In this document: positions 5,020 to 5,167 of the stretch, piece after piece
Layout of the letters: every line of letters starts with the position of its first letter
Position numbering within the stretch: position 1 is the stretch's first letter
DNA from: Chloroflexi bacterium UBA6077
Lineage (GTDB): Bacteria; Chloroflexota; UBA6077
Direction of reading: 5' to 3'
Assembly: GCA_002436065.1 (NCBI GenBank)
Contig: DIXP01000043.1
Location: forward strand, 1-5,167
Length of the DNA stretch: 5,167 nt
The notes under the pieces: generated by a model
Databases searched by the model: none
What the model saw: the letters and a program-made list of their open reading frames with translations, nothing else
Told to the model about the DNA's origin: nothing
Translations under genes and position numbers: made by a program

Positions 5020-5139
5020 CTAGCCGAGTCGCCTGCGTCTCTTCAAGACGTAGCGGGAGACATTCTCTTCATCACCATGTACAATGCTGGCAGCTTGTTG
5101 TTCTGCTTGCCTGGGGCACCTCGCCTTGTCTGCCGCTCC
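5020..5139 (-). pseudogene. Possible C-terminal gene remnant
   Basis: On the minus strand one frame is open for 39 residues and reads like a protein end: RQAEQQAASIVHGDEENVSR, then YVLKRRRRLG and a TAG stop at 5020-5022. It has no start codon, and an in-frame stop at 5140-5142 lies just before the terminal inverted repeat begins at 5146. That placement fits a gene cut off by an insertion at the window edge, with only its tail left. The frame is short and could be chance. The plus strand also has short open frames here (for example from 5079), which I find less convincing. No family is recognisable. Confidence 0.3.
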
Positions 5140-5145
5140 CTAATT

Positions 5146-5167
5146 CCTAACTCGGCAGAGCCGAAAC
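5146..5167. repeat. Right copy of terminal inverted repeat
   Basis: These 22 bases are the exact reverse complement of 2-23 and contain the same small palindrome. Read outward, the two window ends would be the two ends of one element type lying outside, consistent with flanking insertion-sequence copies in the same orientation. Confidence 0.6.

Overview
The window looks like a bacterial chromosomal or genomic-island fragment from a high-GC organism. The supporting signs are TTG starts preceded by strong GGAGG or GGAG ribosome-binding sites and very GC-rich intergenic palindromes. Chloroflexota is my first guess, with an actinobacterial relative second, but this is a style impression and nothing in the window fixes the taxon. 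There is no integrase, transposase, rRNA, CRISPR array or replication gene. The window begins and ends with the same 22-bp sequence in inverted orientation, so it was probably cut, or its assembly broken, at copies of an insertion-sequence end.

Left part (1-1735, all plus strand): the C-terminal part of an ApeA-like HEPN protein fills 3-1058 and is open to the window edge. It is followed by a run of small, partly broken reading frames. One is a zinc-ribbon protein (1312-1496) that has lost one base in its first cysteine pair. Another is a 40-residue acidic/basic mini-protein (1522-1644). The run ends at a 3' fragment of a tRNA-Ala gene (1697-1735) with a hairpin terminator. HEPN protein, small accessory ORFs and a tRNA 3' end together are what the end of an integrated element often looks like.

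Middle part (1736-4774, genes on the minus strand): a complete short-chain dehydrogenase/reductase (1918-2709) lies downstream of a complete 597-residue membrane sensor histidine kinase (2981-4774). Between them is a 150-bp nested palindromic element (2743-2892). It has outer inverted arms, an inner 24-bp perfect palindrome and an inner 27-bp-arm hairpin, and looks like a MITE or REP-type repeat. The kinase sensor region contains a four-helix module duplicated with an exact 120-residue offset. No response regulator is present.

Right part (4775-5167): a tRNA-Ala(CGC)-like gene whose 3' 39 bases are identical to the fragment at 1697. Its 5' acceptor strand no longer pairs, as if the first nine bases had been replaced. 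A second hairpin follows, then a possible 39-residue C-terminal gene remnant on the minus strand that stops just short of the terminal inverted repeat. The two tRNA-Ala 3' ends are direct repeats 3,236 bp apart that bracket the kinase, the repeat element and the dehydrogenase. This suggests attachment-site duplication or accretion at a tRNA-Ala locus.
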